NCBI GenBank assembly: GCA_006176705.1
Contig: QRFJ01000486.1
Location: forward strand, 248,001-312,000
Source: Cocos nucifera
Taxonomy: Eukaryota > Streptophyta > Magnoliopsida > Arecales > Arecaceae
Direction: 5' to 3'
Length of the DNA stretch: 64,000 nt
In this document: in pieces, positions 1-9,699 of the stretch
Position numbering within the stretch: the first letter of the stretch is position 1
Layout: the number at the start of each line of letters is the position of its first letter
Made by a program: the position numbers and the translations under genes
The notes under the pieces: model-generated
The model's database searches: none
What the model was told of the DNA's origin: nothing
The model's input: the letters and a program-made list of their open reading frames with translations, nothing else

Positions 1-603
1 CATCCGTCCGATCGCGCAATAACTGTTCCCATGGACCGCGTGGACCGGCCGCACCGCACACCGCAACCAATCAGCGCCGCTGTTGTCGGACGAAAAGACT
101 AAATTACCCTTGTGAGCCGCGATAAATTTCTGTAGACCCTTAAGGGGTCTAGGTCCACCACGTGGCAATCTCTGATTCACCGGAATTTGCTGAGCTGGCG
201 GTCCACGCCTAGATCGTGGACCGGCTGATGGCTTCAATGGCTGAGTCGGCTTGATGGCTTGGCTTGGCTTGGTGGCTCGGCTTACGGAGCCGGCTGAGCC
301 GTTTTCTTTTTTTTATTTAATTTTTATTTATTTTATATCTTTCAAAATTCATATCTTTTCCATTTTAGCTCCGTTTTACTTGAAATTTATTTTGTTATGA
401 TCAAAAAAATGAGCTCTTTCTATTGATAATAAAATTTTATTTTTTAATTTTTATTATTTTTTATTATTTTTTAATTAATTTTTTAATTAATAAAAATATG
501 AATTTTTCAAAAATTATATATAAATTGATTATTAATTCTTAAAAATTAATATAAATTAATTGATAAATTAATACTTTTATTGATGAATTTATGATGCTTA
601 TCA
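1..603 (-). repeat. 3' LTR of Gypsy-1 (partial)
   Basis: Matches 5467-6067 almost base for base and ends in TATCA directly before the polypurine tract. Only the U3-side part of the LTR is inside the window; the R/U5 side lies upstream of base 1. It contains a GGCTTGGC-rich stretch at about 240-300 and an AT-rich tail. Confidence 0.93.
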
Positions 604-616
604 CACCCCCCAACTT
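604..616 (-). other. Polypurine tract of Gypsy-1
   Basis: On the minus strand this reads AAGTTGGGGGGTG immediately before the LTR start TGATAAGC. It is the expected plus-strand primer of an LTR retrotransposon and fixes the element's orientation. Confidence 0.85.
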
Positions 617-910
617 AAGCTTTGCTCGTCCTCGAGTAAAGAAAGAATTTAGTTTTAAATACCTTTTAACTTTAGAGTTTCGAATTTTACCTAAGCAATT
701 TTCAAAATGGCCATTGATATTCAGTAGAGCTTAAATGAGATATATCATTGGGGTATTAATACTTATCAATAGAAAAATTAAGTAAAGAACATTAAATTTT
801 TTAGAACTTTTTCTAAATTATCCTACTTTTATCTCTGATTTGTCTAAACTTTCATATAGGCAGGTGTATTGCTACTTCCATCCTTCATTTATTAATTTTT
901 ATTTTCACAT

Positions 911-980
911 TGCCCACTTTTTGATGCGAATATCATTGCTTACTTAGGCAACGGGACCCGGTTACTTGGTGGGAAACCAA
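911..980 (-). repeat. Repeated 3' noncoding motif, copy 1
   Basis: The core on the plus strand is TTGATGCGAA, then TGCTTACTTAGGCAACGGGA, then CCCGGTTACTTGGTGGGAAA. It recurs at 1201-1264 and, diverged, in four other places in this window (8921-8975, 56612-56680, 63331-63391, 63437-63506). Function unknown. Confidence 0.7.
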
Positions 981-982
981 TG

Positions 983-1014
<32 letters not shown>

Positions 1015-1200
1015 GTTGTACCACTATTGAGTGTCTTAACTCCTTAAGCTTTCTATTTGATCCATGTAGCGAGTCTTGGGCCAATGACTCCCAAACCAGT
1101 TGGCTTTAGGGCACTAGGTATAGAATACCCCTCGGGCTTACTAGCTCGAATCAAATAGGCTACGAGTTAAGACTAGCTTTACAACGAGCTTCTTTGCCCT

Positions 1201-1264
1201 TCCCACCTTTTGATGCGAAACTCAATGCTTGCTTAGGCAAAGAGGCCCGGTTACTCAGTGAGAA
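1201..1264 (-). repeat. Repeated 3' noncoding motif, copy 2
   Basis: Imperfect direct repeat of 911-980. The shared words are TTTTGATGCGAA, TGCTTGCTTAGGC and CCCGGTTACTC. The two copies are about 290 bp apart. Confidence 0.7.
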
Positions 1265-2006
1265 GTACTTGGAAACTATTTTATTAAAATAAATTTTTAT
1301 ATGAAGAAACGTATAGTTACCCTACACAAGCCTATAAAAAGTAGACTTTTCTTTGATGCTAGTAGAAATAATTAGAAATGCTCCAAGAAAAAAAATTTTA
1401 TGTTCTGGACTTAACTCTTTATTGAATTTTCTTAATACTTGATTCCTCAATATCTCACAGATTCTCTGATCTGTGTATCAATTTTCTTTTAAAAATGCTT
1501 AGTTTTATTCGATTCTTAAGCATAATCAAGTATCTAAATACTAAATACTAACTTTTTCGAGGACTTAAAATTTTAAAATTTTTATTTTTCCCTCCCCCCA
1601 ACTTAATCGACATTGTCCTCAATGGAGAAGAAAAAATAAAGGATGTAATAAAGAACATGGAAGAATACACCTAACTCAGTATATATATATTTTTATTATT
1701 TATTTATTTATTTATTTTTTTTTGGTCCAGCACATGCCTTTACAAATTTGAGCTCTCCCTCCAACTTATTCAAATTATCCTAAAAAGAAAAATAAGATAA
1801 ATTAGATAAAAACTAAATATTGGGTTGCCTCCCAACAAGCGCTAAGTTTACCGTCTTCAGCCAGACACAATGTAGCTCACTATCCTGTGTCGAATATTGG
1901 ATTGACAAATTCCAATGGTTTTGGATTGCCAATCTCAGAAAGTTGATTTTGATTTTTAATCCCATTATTGATATATTACTGTTAATTTTTGGGATATATT
2001 TTATGA

Positions 2007-2448
2007 TTATCCATTCTCAGACCCATGTTTATTAAGAATTACTCCTATTTGTTCTTCTAAAATGCTCATGAATGGAGTTTTAGGAGTTAAGTTTGATTCA
2101 ATGGGTGCTGGAATGGTGACTAAAGGCGGTTTTAATTCTGGAGGTAAATTAATGTGATCCTTGCTTAAACAACTCCATTGATATTTCATTACATGCCTTT
2201 TGATTTTTATAAGAAGAACCAGCTTCTAGGGTTGAAGGGAATAGGACATTAGGTTTATAAGTCTCGGGTAAATCATCTATTCTCTTTTCCCTTATTTCTA
2301 TCTCATTTAAACTGGAACTAGCATCAGTACTAATTTCTGGCTTGGGTTCTTCTATGTGGTTAGTCTCAGTACTAACCAGTTCCTCTAAATTTTCATTTTG
2401 GCTAGCATCAGTACTAGCCTCTCTCACCTGGTCTTGGTATGGTTCCAT
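2007..2448 (-). pseudogene. Gag-protease linker remnant of Gypsy-1
   Basis: Two overlapping minus-strand frames (2149-2448 and 2007-2189) encode an acidic, Asn/Glu-rich linker. It aligns with the segment between the gag zinc knuckle and protease in Gypsy-2 (13452-13643): both carry a LEAGSS word, an EACN/KACN word and ELFKQ followed by HINLP. After HINLP the two diverge, because Gypsy-1 jumps to sequence absent at that place in Gypsy-2 (PELKPPLV onward). Gypsy-3 has the same jump at 36130-36260. A frameshift splits the reading. No protease active site (D-S/T-G) is present, so this is the edge of an ancestral pol deletion. Confidence 0.6.
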
Positions 2449-2626
2449 AAGAATCCTATAGCTTTTAAGTTCAGGAATTACTTTGGTATTCTCAAATTGG
2501 GGATTCTTAGATGAAACATTAGATTGATAATTTAATCCAGGTGGTTGGTGGTCATTAGGTGGGTTGTTTGAAATTGGTAGGTTCGGATAGTTGATCTAGT
2601 TCTCTCCTCATGTTAGACTCAACTAA

Positions 2627-3185
2627 TTATCCTATTTGAGCTTCTAGTCTGGCGATAGATTGCTGTTGAGTTAGAATTAATTGTTGAAGTTGGTTAAATC
2701 TATCATCAGCTAGATTGGTCTGTTGAGGAGGTGGGTATGAAGGCTGATTATAATATGATGGCTGGTTAAACTGACTAGGCTGACCATTATTATAGGCATA
2801 ATTTTGATAATTTTGCTCAAGTGAAATTTGGGTCTGAGCCTGAGTCTGTTGGGATGTCCAAGAAAAATTAAAGTTACTCCAATCTGAATTATATGAATTT
2901 GAAAATGGGATCATTAATCAATTTGGAGTATCCTTGAGTAGCTTGAACTTGTTCTTGGATAAAATATGGAAACTGTGCAGTCATAGGATATTCACTTACA
3001 TGATGGGTTGGACTAGCACAGATTGAATAACTCTCCTGATAATTAGAAGATTGTTGACCTAGGGTTAGGAGTTGATCTATTTTCTGATCAAGAAGGTCAA
3101 CTTTATCTAATTTTTGGACTATTAGATTTATATTAGCCATTTGATTATTATGTTTAATGTGAATCAACCATTCAATTAAGTTCAA
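2627..3185 (-). pseudogene. Truncated gag (C-terminal half) of Gypsy-1
   Basis: Minus-strand readings 2889-3185 and 2627-2914 together encode the zinc-knuckle half of an Athila-type gag. The knuckle CSICASPTHHVSKC of Gypsy-2 appears here as CSICASPTHHVSEY, losing its last cysteine. It is followed by a Gln/Asn/Tyr-rich tail with many QPSYYNQP-like words. The capsid-like N-terminal half seen in Gypsy-2 (14867-15346) and Gypsy-3 (37530-37934) is deleted: the leader joins directly to the pre-knuckle segment near 3135-3150. A frame change lies at 2889-2914. It cannot encode a working gag. Confidence 0.75.
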
Positions 3186-4427
3186 CTAAATCAGAAAAAG
3201 CGATTTCCTACCATGCATGTATTAGTGTAACCCTAATGTATGGTTTTAAAAATTTTTAGAATATTTTTTATTTATTATTATTATTATTATTTTATTATAT
3301 TAAAAATTAATTTTTTTTAATTATTTTTATTTGTTAATTTTAATTTAATTTAATTTAATTTAATTATTAATTTTTAGTTAGTTTAATTTTTATTTTATTT
3401 TATTTTTAGAGGAGAAAGGAGAAGAAAGAAAGAAGAGTTCTAAAGAAGAGGTCCTAAGGAGTCCTAGAACTAAGAAGAAAGAGAAGAATTAGGTTTAATT
3501 AGATTTAATGTTGGTTAGCAATCAAGTTGGTCAATCAATCCTGACTAAGGGTTATCCTAGATCTAGACAGCTCCTAACTGCCAAGGTCACCTTCAAGCCC
3601 TCCAAGTGTAGGATTAGCCAATCAACTAGCCAGGTAAGTGTAAGGTCGGTGGGAGTCCCCCCGTTGCTTGCCTTAGACACCAATTGTGCTTGGCCAGGTA
3701 AGCGAACGGAACCAATTAGAAACCACCTTCCTTCGGGCCCAATCGTCCCTGAACCACTTTCCTAGACACCAGTCAAATTGACTTATCCTAACCCGGTTCA
3801 ACTCTTAGGATTCCTTATCCTATTGAGCTCGAGTTCCTAGGGTTGATGTCTAATTGATTTTAAAATTAAAGGCTTAGGTCAATGCAGGATGCTGGTTGGT
3901 TGTTTGTGGGCTAAGGAAGGGTGATCAAATCCCCACCTTATCTTGTTTAATTGGGTTGTGCCCTTAATTTGATTTAATATGAATATGCACGAAAAAAAAA
4001 ATTCAATCAAAGGGTTTTATGCAATTTAAACTAGATGCATGCAACTAATTAAATTCTGAAAGGCTTACCTTGCCTCCAGCAATCACCAAAAAAAATAAAA
4101 ATAAAAATAAAGATAAAAATAAAACTAATATGATGCATGCTCTAAAGCAGTTAAGGATTTCTAATCTTATCATGAGGATTTTTTAATTAGGTTTAAATAA
4201 ATATTTTTTAAATTAATTTAAAAATAAAATAAATAAATAAATAAAATAAAAAGAAAAGAGGAACTAGGGTTAGGATTGATCTCACCAGGCAAAACTTCTG
4301 ATTCTTTTTTTTTCTTTTTCTTTTCCTACAAAATAAATAAAAAAAATTAGTAAGAAAATAAAAATTTTATTTATAATTTATTTATAGAAAAATCAAAGAA
4401 GATCAAAAAATTTAATATCCGTGCCTT
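3186..4427 (-). other. 5' leader of Gypsy-1
   Basis: Untranslated stretch between the primer site and gag, about 1.2 kb. It includes AT-rich runs (3240-3400), a purine-rich patch (3410-3490) and the module shared with copia leaders at 3628-3780. Short readings here, such as 3508-3765 on the plus strand, have no family resemblance. Confidence 0.7.
3628..3780 (-). repeat. Leader module shared with Gypsy-2, Gypsy-3, Copia-1 and Copia-2
   Basis: Plus-strand landmarks are GCCAGGTAAGTG, AGGTCGGTGGGAG, CCTTAGACACCAATTG, a second GGCCAGGTAAGC, then CCAATTAGAAACCA and CTAGACACCAGTCAAATTG. The same words in the same order occur in the copia leaders (29926-30053, 46155-46283). Confidence 0.7.
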
Positions 4428-4444
4428 CCCCGGCAACGGCGCCA
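4428..4444 (-). other. Primer binding site of Gypsy-1 (tRNA-Asp type)
   Basis: The minus strand reads TGGCGCCGTTGCCGGGG, complementary to the 3' end of plant tRNA-Asp, as in Athila elements. It starts six bases inside the 5' LTR end (TATCA). Confidence 0.88.
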
Positions 4445-5043
4445 AAAACTTGATAGGAATGCGATGCTGTCGTTAAGACACCGTGTTTATCAGTTTAATC
4501 CGACTTCTTAAAATCATTAAAATTGCGTAGATAGTAGTGAGTCGGGTCGAATCCACAGGGAAGGTAGTGTTTTTAGATTTGAAATCTTTGATTTTTTTGA
4601 GAAGAAAAAGAAAATAATTTGAATTTTTGAAATAAAAACTGAAGTCGGAAAAATTGAAAATAAAAATTAAAAGATGCAGAAATTTAAACTTGGTACTAAG
4701 ATCTACTAGTTAGATCTTAGCATCTACTTGCAATAAAATAAAAATAATAATTAAAGTATAGAAATTAAATTATAATAAAAATAAAAAGTAAGAAATTAAA
4801 ATATAAAAATAAAATTTTTATTAATTAAAATTTTAGAATTTAAATACATAAAATTTAAAAAAATAAAATAAAATAGCCTGATCTCTGATCTTGGATCGGC
4901 ATTGGCAGAAAGATGGTGTAGAAGCTCGGCTCTTCTTCTCGGCACCCGTTGCTTCGAAGCAGCCTTTAACCCATAGCCTGGCTTCGCCCTGTACCAAAGC
5001 TTCACCTTGATCGGAGATGTTGATTTCTGGTAGCCTAGGGTCC

Positions 5044-5051
5044 TTTTTATA
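5044..5051 (-). promoter_or_regulatory. Predicted TATA box, Gypsy-1 5' LTR
   Basis: The minus strand reads CTCTATAAAAAGGACC. The same box sits at the same place in both Gypsy-2 LTRs (7444-7451, 17122-17129). Transcription would start about 30 bp to the left. Confidence 0.65.
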
Positions 5052-5202
5052 GAGCTAGGAGGGCTGGATATTTTTTCTAAAGGCAATATGGGACTAATAG
5101 CCTTTGTAATCATCAAAATACAAAGAAATTTGGATAAAATTTGAATCAAAATAGCTCTGATATGACTCTGATAAATCTGATAAAATCCAGCCATTCAATA
5201 GG

Positions 5203-5485
5203 AATCCAACGGTCCAAAAATCATCAAAATCGGATGCAGATAAGCTCAGATCGGGTCGGATTAAATTCTGGCCGTTGGATCGCGCTTGATCGAGGAAATC
5301 TGGCCGCAAATCGCGCTTCGGGAGTCTTGATCACCGCCGGCAGCATTCTGGACCGTCGGATCATCGCCTGGATCGAGCGCTGCCGTCCGATGGTGATCCG
5401 CGTGATGTTTGTATCTGAATAAAATTCGGAAGCAACCACAGCCGTCCGATCCTGACCGCAAACAACCACATCCGTCCGATCGCGC
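5203..5485 (-). repeat. Cluster of CCGTYGGATC-like words in U3
   Basis: About seven related words occur at roughly 5205, 5271, 5303, 5352, 5382, 5441 and 5471, for example GGCCGTTGGATCGCG, GACCGTCGGATCATCG and GCCGTCCGATCCTGACC. They lie just upstream of the TATA box. Similar clusters occur in the LTRs of Gypsy-2, Gypsy-3 and Athila-5. Confidence 0.65.
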
Positions 5486-6067
5486 AATAACTGTTCCCAT
5501 GGACCGCGTGGACCGGCCGCACCGCACACCGCAACCAATCAGCGCCGCTGTTGTCGGACGAAAAGACTAAATTACCCTTGTGAGCCGCGATAAATTTCTG
5601 TAGACCCTTAAGGGGTCTAGGTCCACCACGTGGCAATCTCTGATTCACCGGAATTTGCTGAGCTGGCGGTCCACGCCTAGATCGTGGACCGGCTGATGGC
5701 TTCAACGGCTGAGTCGGCTTTGATGGCTTGGCTTGGCTTGGTGGCTCGGCTTGCGGAGCCGGCTGAGCCGTTTTTCTTTTTTATTTAATTTTTATTTATT
5801 TTATATTTTTAAAAATTCATATCTTTTCCATTTTAGCTCCGTTTTACTTGAAATTTATTTCGTTGTGATCAAAAAAATGAGCTCTTTCTATTGATAATAA
5901 AATTTTATTTTTTAATTTTTATTATTTTTTATTATTTTTTAATTAATTTTTTAATTAATAAAAATATGAATTTTTTAAAAATTATATATAAATTGATTAT
6001 TAATTCTTAAAAATTAATATAAATTAATTAATAAATTAATACTTTTATTGGTGAATTTATGATGCTT

Positions 6068-6811
6068 GTGAGAGAGATTCAAAATTATAATTTTACCCCT
6101 TGAAGTGTATTATAATGTCAGCCAATTCTGGCTTCTAGGCATAATATCTAATAATCTCCTACTTGTCCTAAAGCCAATTGGCTACAAGTTTAAGTCCCAT
6201 CTTCTCAAGGTGGGCTTCAATCTTTTGTGTCCCAATGTCTTGTAAGTGGGTCTGCCGCATTTCGCGGATTGACTCTCTTGACCTCGACGTAACCCTTCTT
6301 GAGGTAATCATGGAAGAGGTGGTATCGCCGCTCAATGTGCTTGGATTTCTGATGAGACCTCGGCTCCTTAGCAAGGGCTATGGCGCCATTGTTGTCGCAG
6401 TACAGGGGAATGGCATCTGATGGCATTACTCAAATTTTTACAGCAAACTTCTTGTACCAGAATGCTTCCTTCGCAGCCTCTAATGCAGCGATATATTTTG
6501 CTTCCATGGTGGAATCTGCTATCATGGTTTGCTTGGAACTCTTCTAGCTCACAGCACCACCATTACACACAAACAGACTCTCAGATGTCGACTTTCGATC
6601 ATCTACATTGAACATGAAATCCGAGTCTGTGTATCCCTAAACTTGGAGTTCTTCGTTATCAAAGACCAACATCATATCCTTAGTTCTTCTTAAGTACTTA
6701 AGGATATATTTCACAGAAGTCAAGTGTTCTTCACCTGGATTTGATTGATATCTGCTTGTGACACTCACAGCATGGGCTATATCAGGTCGTGTACATAGCA
6801 TGGTGATAAGC
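6068..6811 (-). mobile_element. Copia-3: 3' fragment of a Ty1/copia element
   Basis: The order on the minus strand is the RNase H region (6152-6811) and then the start of the 3' LTR (about 6079-6151), matching Copia-1 and Copia-2 (25420-25930, 42620-43350). It is cut on the left by the Gypsy-1 LTR and on the right, after AGCATGG, by another gypsy-type LTR tip. Confidence 0.85.
6152..6811 (-). pseudogene. Copia RNase H (fragment of Copia-3)
   Basis: The minus strand encodes the C-terminal RNase H of a copia polyprotein. MPSDAIPLYCDNNGAIALAK and the RRYHLFHDYLKKGYVEVKR region read in 6217-6426; the final KIEAHLEKMGLKLVANWL continues in another frame (6168-6374), so there is one frameshift near 6220-6260. 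Farther upstream (6427-6811) the TMEA-YIAA motif and RT-RNase H connection sequences are recognisable but interrupted. The DN of the CDNNGA motif is kept. The RT proper is missing because the fragment is truncated at 6811. In this family RNase H removes the RNA strand during cDNA synthesis. Confidence 0.75.
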
Positions 6812-6935
6812 ATCATAAATTCACCAATAAAAGTATTAATTTATCAATTAATTTATATTAATTTAAGAATTATCAATCAATTTATATATAATTTTTGAAA
6901 AATTCATATTTTTATTAATTAAAAAATTAATTAAA
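6812..6935 (+). repeat. Inverted gypsy-type LTR tip
   Basis: Begins TGATAAGCATCATAAATTC and is the reverse complement of about 480-603. It is therefore the outer 124 bp of a Gypsy-1-type LTR in the opposite orientation, running into the gap. Whether this is a real plus-strand element or an assembly join cannot be told from the sequence. Confidence 0.8.
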
Positions 6936-7071
6936 NNNNNNNNNNNNNNNNNNNNNNNNNNNNNNNNNNNNNNNNNNNNNNNNNNNNNNNNNNNNNNNNN
7001 NNNNNNNNNNNNNNNNNNNNNNNNNNNNNNNNNNNNNNNNNNNNNNNNNNNNNNNNNNNNNNNNNNNNNNN
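6936..7071. other. Assembly gap (136 N)
   Basis: The run of N separates a plus-oriented LTR tip from a minus-oriented LTR interior. About 305 bp of the Gypsy-2 3' LTR is missing here, more than the 136 N allow, so the gap length is nominal. Confidence 0.98.
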
Positions 7072-8514
7072 CAACTACTTGCAATAAAATTAAAGAGCAA
7101 TAAAGAATAATTAATTTAAAGAGCTAGAATTGAAAAGAATAATGAAAGCTTTCTTTATTAAATTTAAAACTCAAGATTGCAGAATTTAAATACAAAGAAA
7201 TTAAAAAAAATTTAAAATTAGAATTTAAATATAAGAAATTAAAGGAAAAAGAAAGAGAAAAAAAAACTAGAAGGAGATTCGCAGATCAGCGTAGGCATGG
7301 AGATGGCATAGAAGACTGGCCTCTTCTTCTCAGCACTATATGTAGCTTCGAAGCAACCTTCAACCCAGAGCTTGGCTTCCACCCTATACCTTAGCTTCTC
7401 TTCCACCCAGATCTCTCCTAATTTCTTAGAGGCCTTAGGGTCCTTTTTATAGAGCTAGGAGGGTTGGATATTTATTTCTGGAAGGCAATGTGGAACTAAT
7501 AGCCTTTTGTAATCATCAAAATCTAAAGAAATTTGAGTAAAATTTGAATTAAAATAGCTCTAATATAAACTCTGGTAAGTCCTAGTGAAATCTAGCCATT
7601 CAATAGGAAATCCAACGGTCCAAAAATCATCAAAATTCGGATGCGTATCAGACCCAAGATCAGGTCGGATTAAATTTTTGACCATTCAATCGCATGCTTG
7701 ATGGAGGAAATTTATGCCGTTGATCATGCACCGTCGAGAGTCCTGATCACCGTCGTCAGGAGCCTGTTCTAGACCATCGGATCGATCTCTTGGAATTCAA
7801 GCACTGCCATTCCGATGGTGATCTTCATGAAGTCTGAAGCTGAATCGATAATTCCGAAAAAAACCACTGACCGTTTCCGATCTTGACCGCAAACAACCAC
7901 CACCGCACGATCGCGCGTTTACTATTTCCATGGACCGTGTGGACCGGCCATATCGTGCACCACAACCAATCAGCGCCTTTTATTGATAGATGAAAAGATC
8001 AAAATGCCCTGTGAGCCATGATGAATTTTTCATAAACCCTTTAGGGGTCTAGGTCTACCACGTGGCAGGCTCTGATTCATTGGTGTCTACTGAGCTGGCG
8101 GTCCATACTGTACTGTAGACCGACTGATGGCTTTTGAGCTTGAATTAGCTAGCATGGATGGCTTGGCGCACCGACTTGGTCGGCTTGGCTCGACGCGTTT
8201 GGACGCACCGGCTTGAGCCGTATGTTATTTTTTTCATATTATTTTTTTATTTTATTTCTTTAGAAATTCATATCTTTTTCGTTTTAGCTCCATTTTGTTC
8301 CAAACTTATTTTGTTATGATCAAAAAAATGAGCTCTTTTCATTAGTTATAAAATTTTATTTTTTATTTTTTATTATTTTTTAATTAATTTTTTAATTAAT
8401 AAAAATATTGAATTTTTCAAAAATTATATATAAATTGATTCATTAATTTTTAAAAATTAATATAAATTAATTAATAAATTAATATTTTTATTGATAAATT
8501 TATGGTACTTATCA
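7072..8514 (-). repeat. 3' LTR of Gypsy-2 (start lost in gap)
   Basis: Colinear with 16771-18163. Ends GGTACTTATCA directly before the polypurine tract. The TATA-like box is at 7444-7451, with CCRTYGGATC-type words at about 7610-7920. Confidence 0.9.
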
Positions 8515-8527
8515 CACCCTCCAACTT
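8515..8527 (-). other. Polypurine tract of Gypsy-2
   Basis: The minus strand reads AAGTTGGAGGGTG just before the LTR start TGATAAGT. Confidence 0.8.
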
Positions 8528-9699
8528 AAGCTTTGCTCGTCCTCGAGTAAAGAAAGAATTTAATTTAGATCAATTACCATATTTTCATTGAGATCTCCTT
8601 CACAAGAATAGATCTAGGATTTAAGATCAAAAGTTTAGACAAGTATCACTAACTAAGTATTGAGTTTCAGAAGTAAATTTCATGGTAGATTAATCAGAAA
8701 CTTTCTTAGAGTTCATCTAAAGATTTTCAGCACTTGGTTTCGTGAATACTAACTTAGCATTTGGGTGTTGATTCAAAGGACAAACGAATCTTCTTTTATT
8801 CACCTATTTTGGTTAGTTTTCTATATACTCCTAAGTTAAGTGCATAAATTAAGGTAGCTTTCACACTGCTTTTTTTTTTTTTTTTTTTAAAAATTATGCT
8901 GAGCATCCTGGCCTTTCCTTCATCGTTTGATGTGAACTTCTACACTTGACTTAAGGATGCAGAGTTCTAGTTTAGGGCAATCCACATATACTCTATATTT
9001 TGCACTTTTTTTTATTTAAGTAGGTAGCTCTTTCCTTAAATTCAAGTTTCTTTAATTGAAGTATATATAAACCATCAATTTTTAGTGATAATTGAATCCT
9101 CAATTTAGCCTTATAATCAATACCTACTATGCTTCATTAGTGTGCATGTGCCAATTAGAAGTGCTGTTAGCCTTTAAATGACCTAAGTAGGACTGCTAAT
9201 GGTCTGACCAAGAAATCTGCTTCTTAACTTCGCTATCATTATTAGTTAATACTTTCTAACTTTATTACTTTTTCTAGTTTATTTTGCTTAAGATTCTCTT
9301 TCCTAAAATATGGTTTATCCAAAAATTTTTAAAATAGTTTTAAAATTTGATTATTATTATTATATATATATTTTATTATTTATTTTTTATTATTTTTTTA
9401 TTTTTTTATTTTTATTATTATTATTTTTTTATTATTTATTATTTATTATTTTTTATTTTTTTTTATTTTTTTTATTATTTTTTTTTTCTTTTTATTTTTT
9501 TTTTTTTACCTCCCAACTGAATTGACATTATCCTCAATGGAGAGAAAAAATAAATAAAAGAATGTAAATTATGTTTATTTATTTAGTAGGGGTCTTGAAG
9601 CTTATGATCCTTCTTTAACTTTTCCAGTCCTTCTTTGGCTTAGCTCTAAACTAAAGCCTAGAAAAGAAACTAAAAAGAATAAATTAGATTCAAGAAGTA
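8528..9699 (-). other. 3' noncoding region of Gypsy-2
   Basis: No gene. The part 8560-9300 aligns by eye with 56260-57010 of Athila-5, sharing GGGCAATCCACATATACTCT, AGTGATAATTGAATCCTCA and TTAGTGTGCATGTGC. 9340-9510 is a low-complexity TTTAT tract that produces a meaningless Phe/Tyr-rich reading. Confidence 0.7.

Larger units (their letters stand above)
617..2006 (-). other. 3' noncoding region of Gypsy-1
   Basis: No coding sequence is supported here. It holds two imperfect copies of a motif of about 60 bp (911-980, 1201-1264), a long poly-T run (about 987-1010), AT-rich filler (1690-1720), and at about 1822-1860 a stretch shared with Gypsy-2 (9708-9745) containing TCCCAACAAGCGC. In Gypsy-2 that stretch closes the integrase reading frame, so here it is probably the last trace of pol. 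Confidence 0.65.
1..6067 (-). mobile_element. Gypsy-1: non-autonomous Athila-type LTR retrotransposon (gag only)
   Basis: Two copies of one LTR (1-603, cut by the window edge, and 4451-6067) flank a 3.8-kb interior. The element reads on the minus strand: a tRNA-Asp-type primer site lies at 4428-4444 and a polypurine tract at 604-616. The interior holds only broken gag sequence and part of the gag-protease linker; no RT, RNase H or integrase reading is visible. The aligned LTR parts are nearly identical by eye, so insertion was fairly recent. The layout matches the plant class of terminal-repeat elements keeping only gag (TR-GAG). It was presumably mobilised by a full partner such as Gypsy-2. 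Confidence 0.88.
4451..6067 (-). repeat. 5' LTR of Gypsy-1
   Basis: Runs from TGATAGGAAT (plus strand) to GATGCTT. The expected final ATCA is replaced by GTGA at 6068-6071, where copia sequence begins. It contains a TATA box at 5044-5051, a cluster of CCGTYGGATC-like words at 5203-5485 and a GGCTTGGC repeat patch at 5715-5770. The short readings inside are LTR noise. Confidence 0.9.

Noticed and set aside
911..1264. Direct repeats considered as a CRISPR-like array or satellite
   Set aside because: Only two copies per element, unequal spacing and a plant retrotransposon context.
3508..3765. 85-codon plus-strand reading over the leader module as a small gene
   Set aside because: It is antisense to the element, not kept open in Gypsy-2 or Gypsy-3, and the conservation follows the DNA words, not a frame.
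5224..5705. Cys/Arg-rich readings of 88-114 codons in the Gypsy-1 5' LTR
   Set aside because: They overlap in several frames inside a GC-richer LTR segment, with no family features.
6863..7084. Reading across the first N gap; likewise 22229-22511 across the second
   Set aside because: The middle consists of unknown bases, and both sides are LTR sequence.
9310..9525. 71-codon Phe/Tyr-rich reading that looks membrane-like
   Set aside because: It is a translation of a TTTAT-rich low-complexity tract within the Gypsy-2 3' noncoding region.
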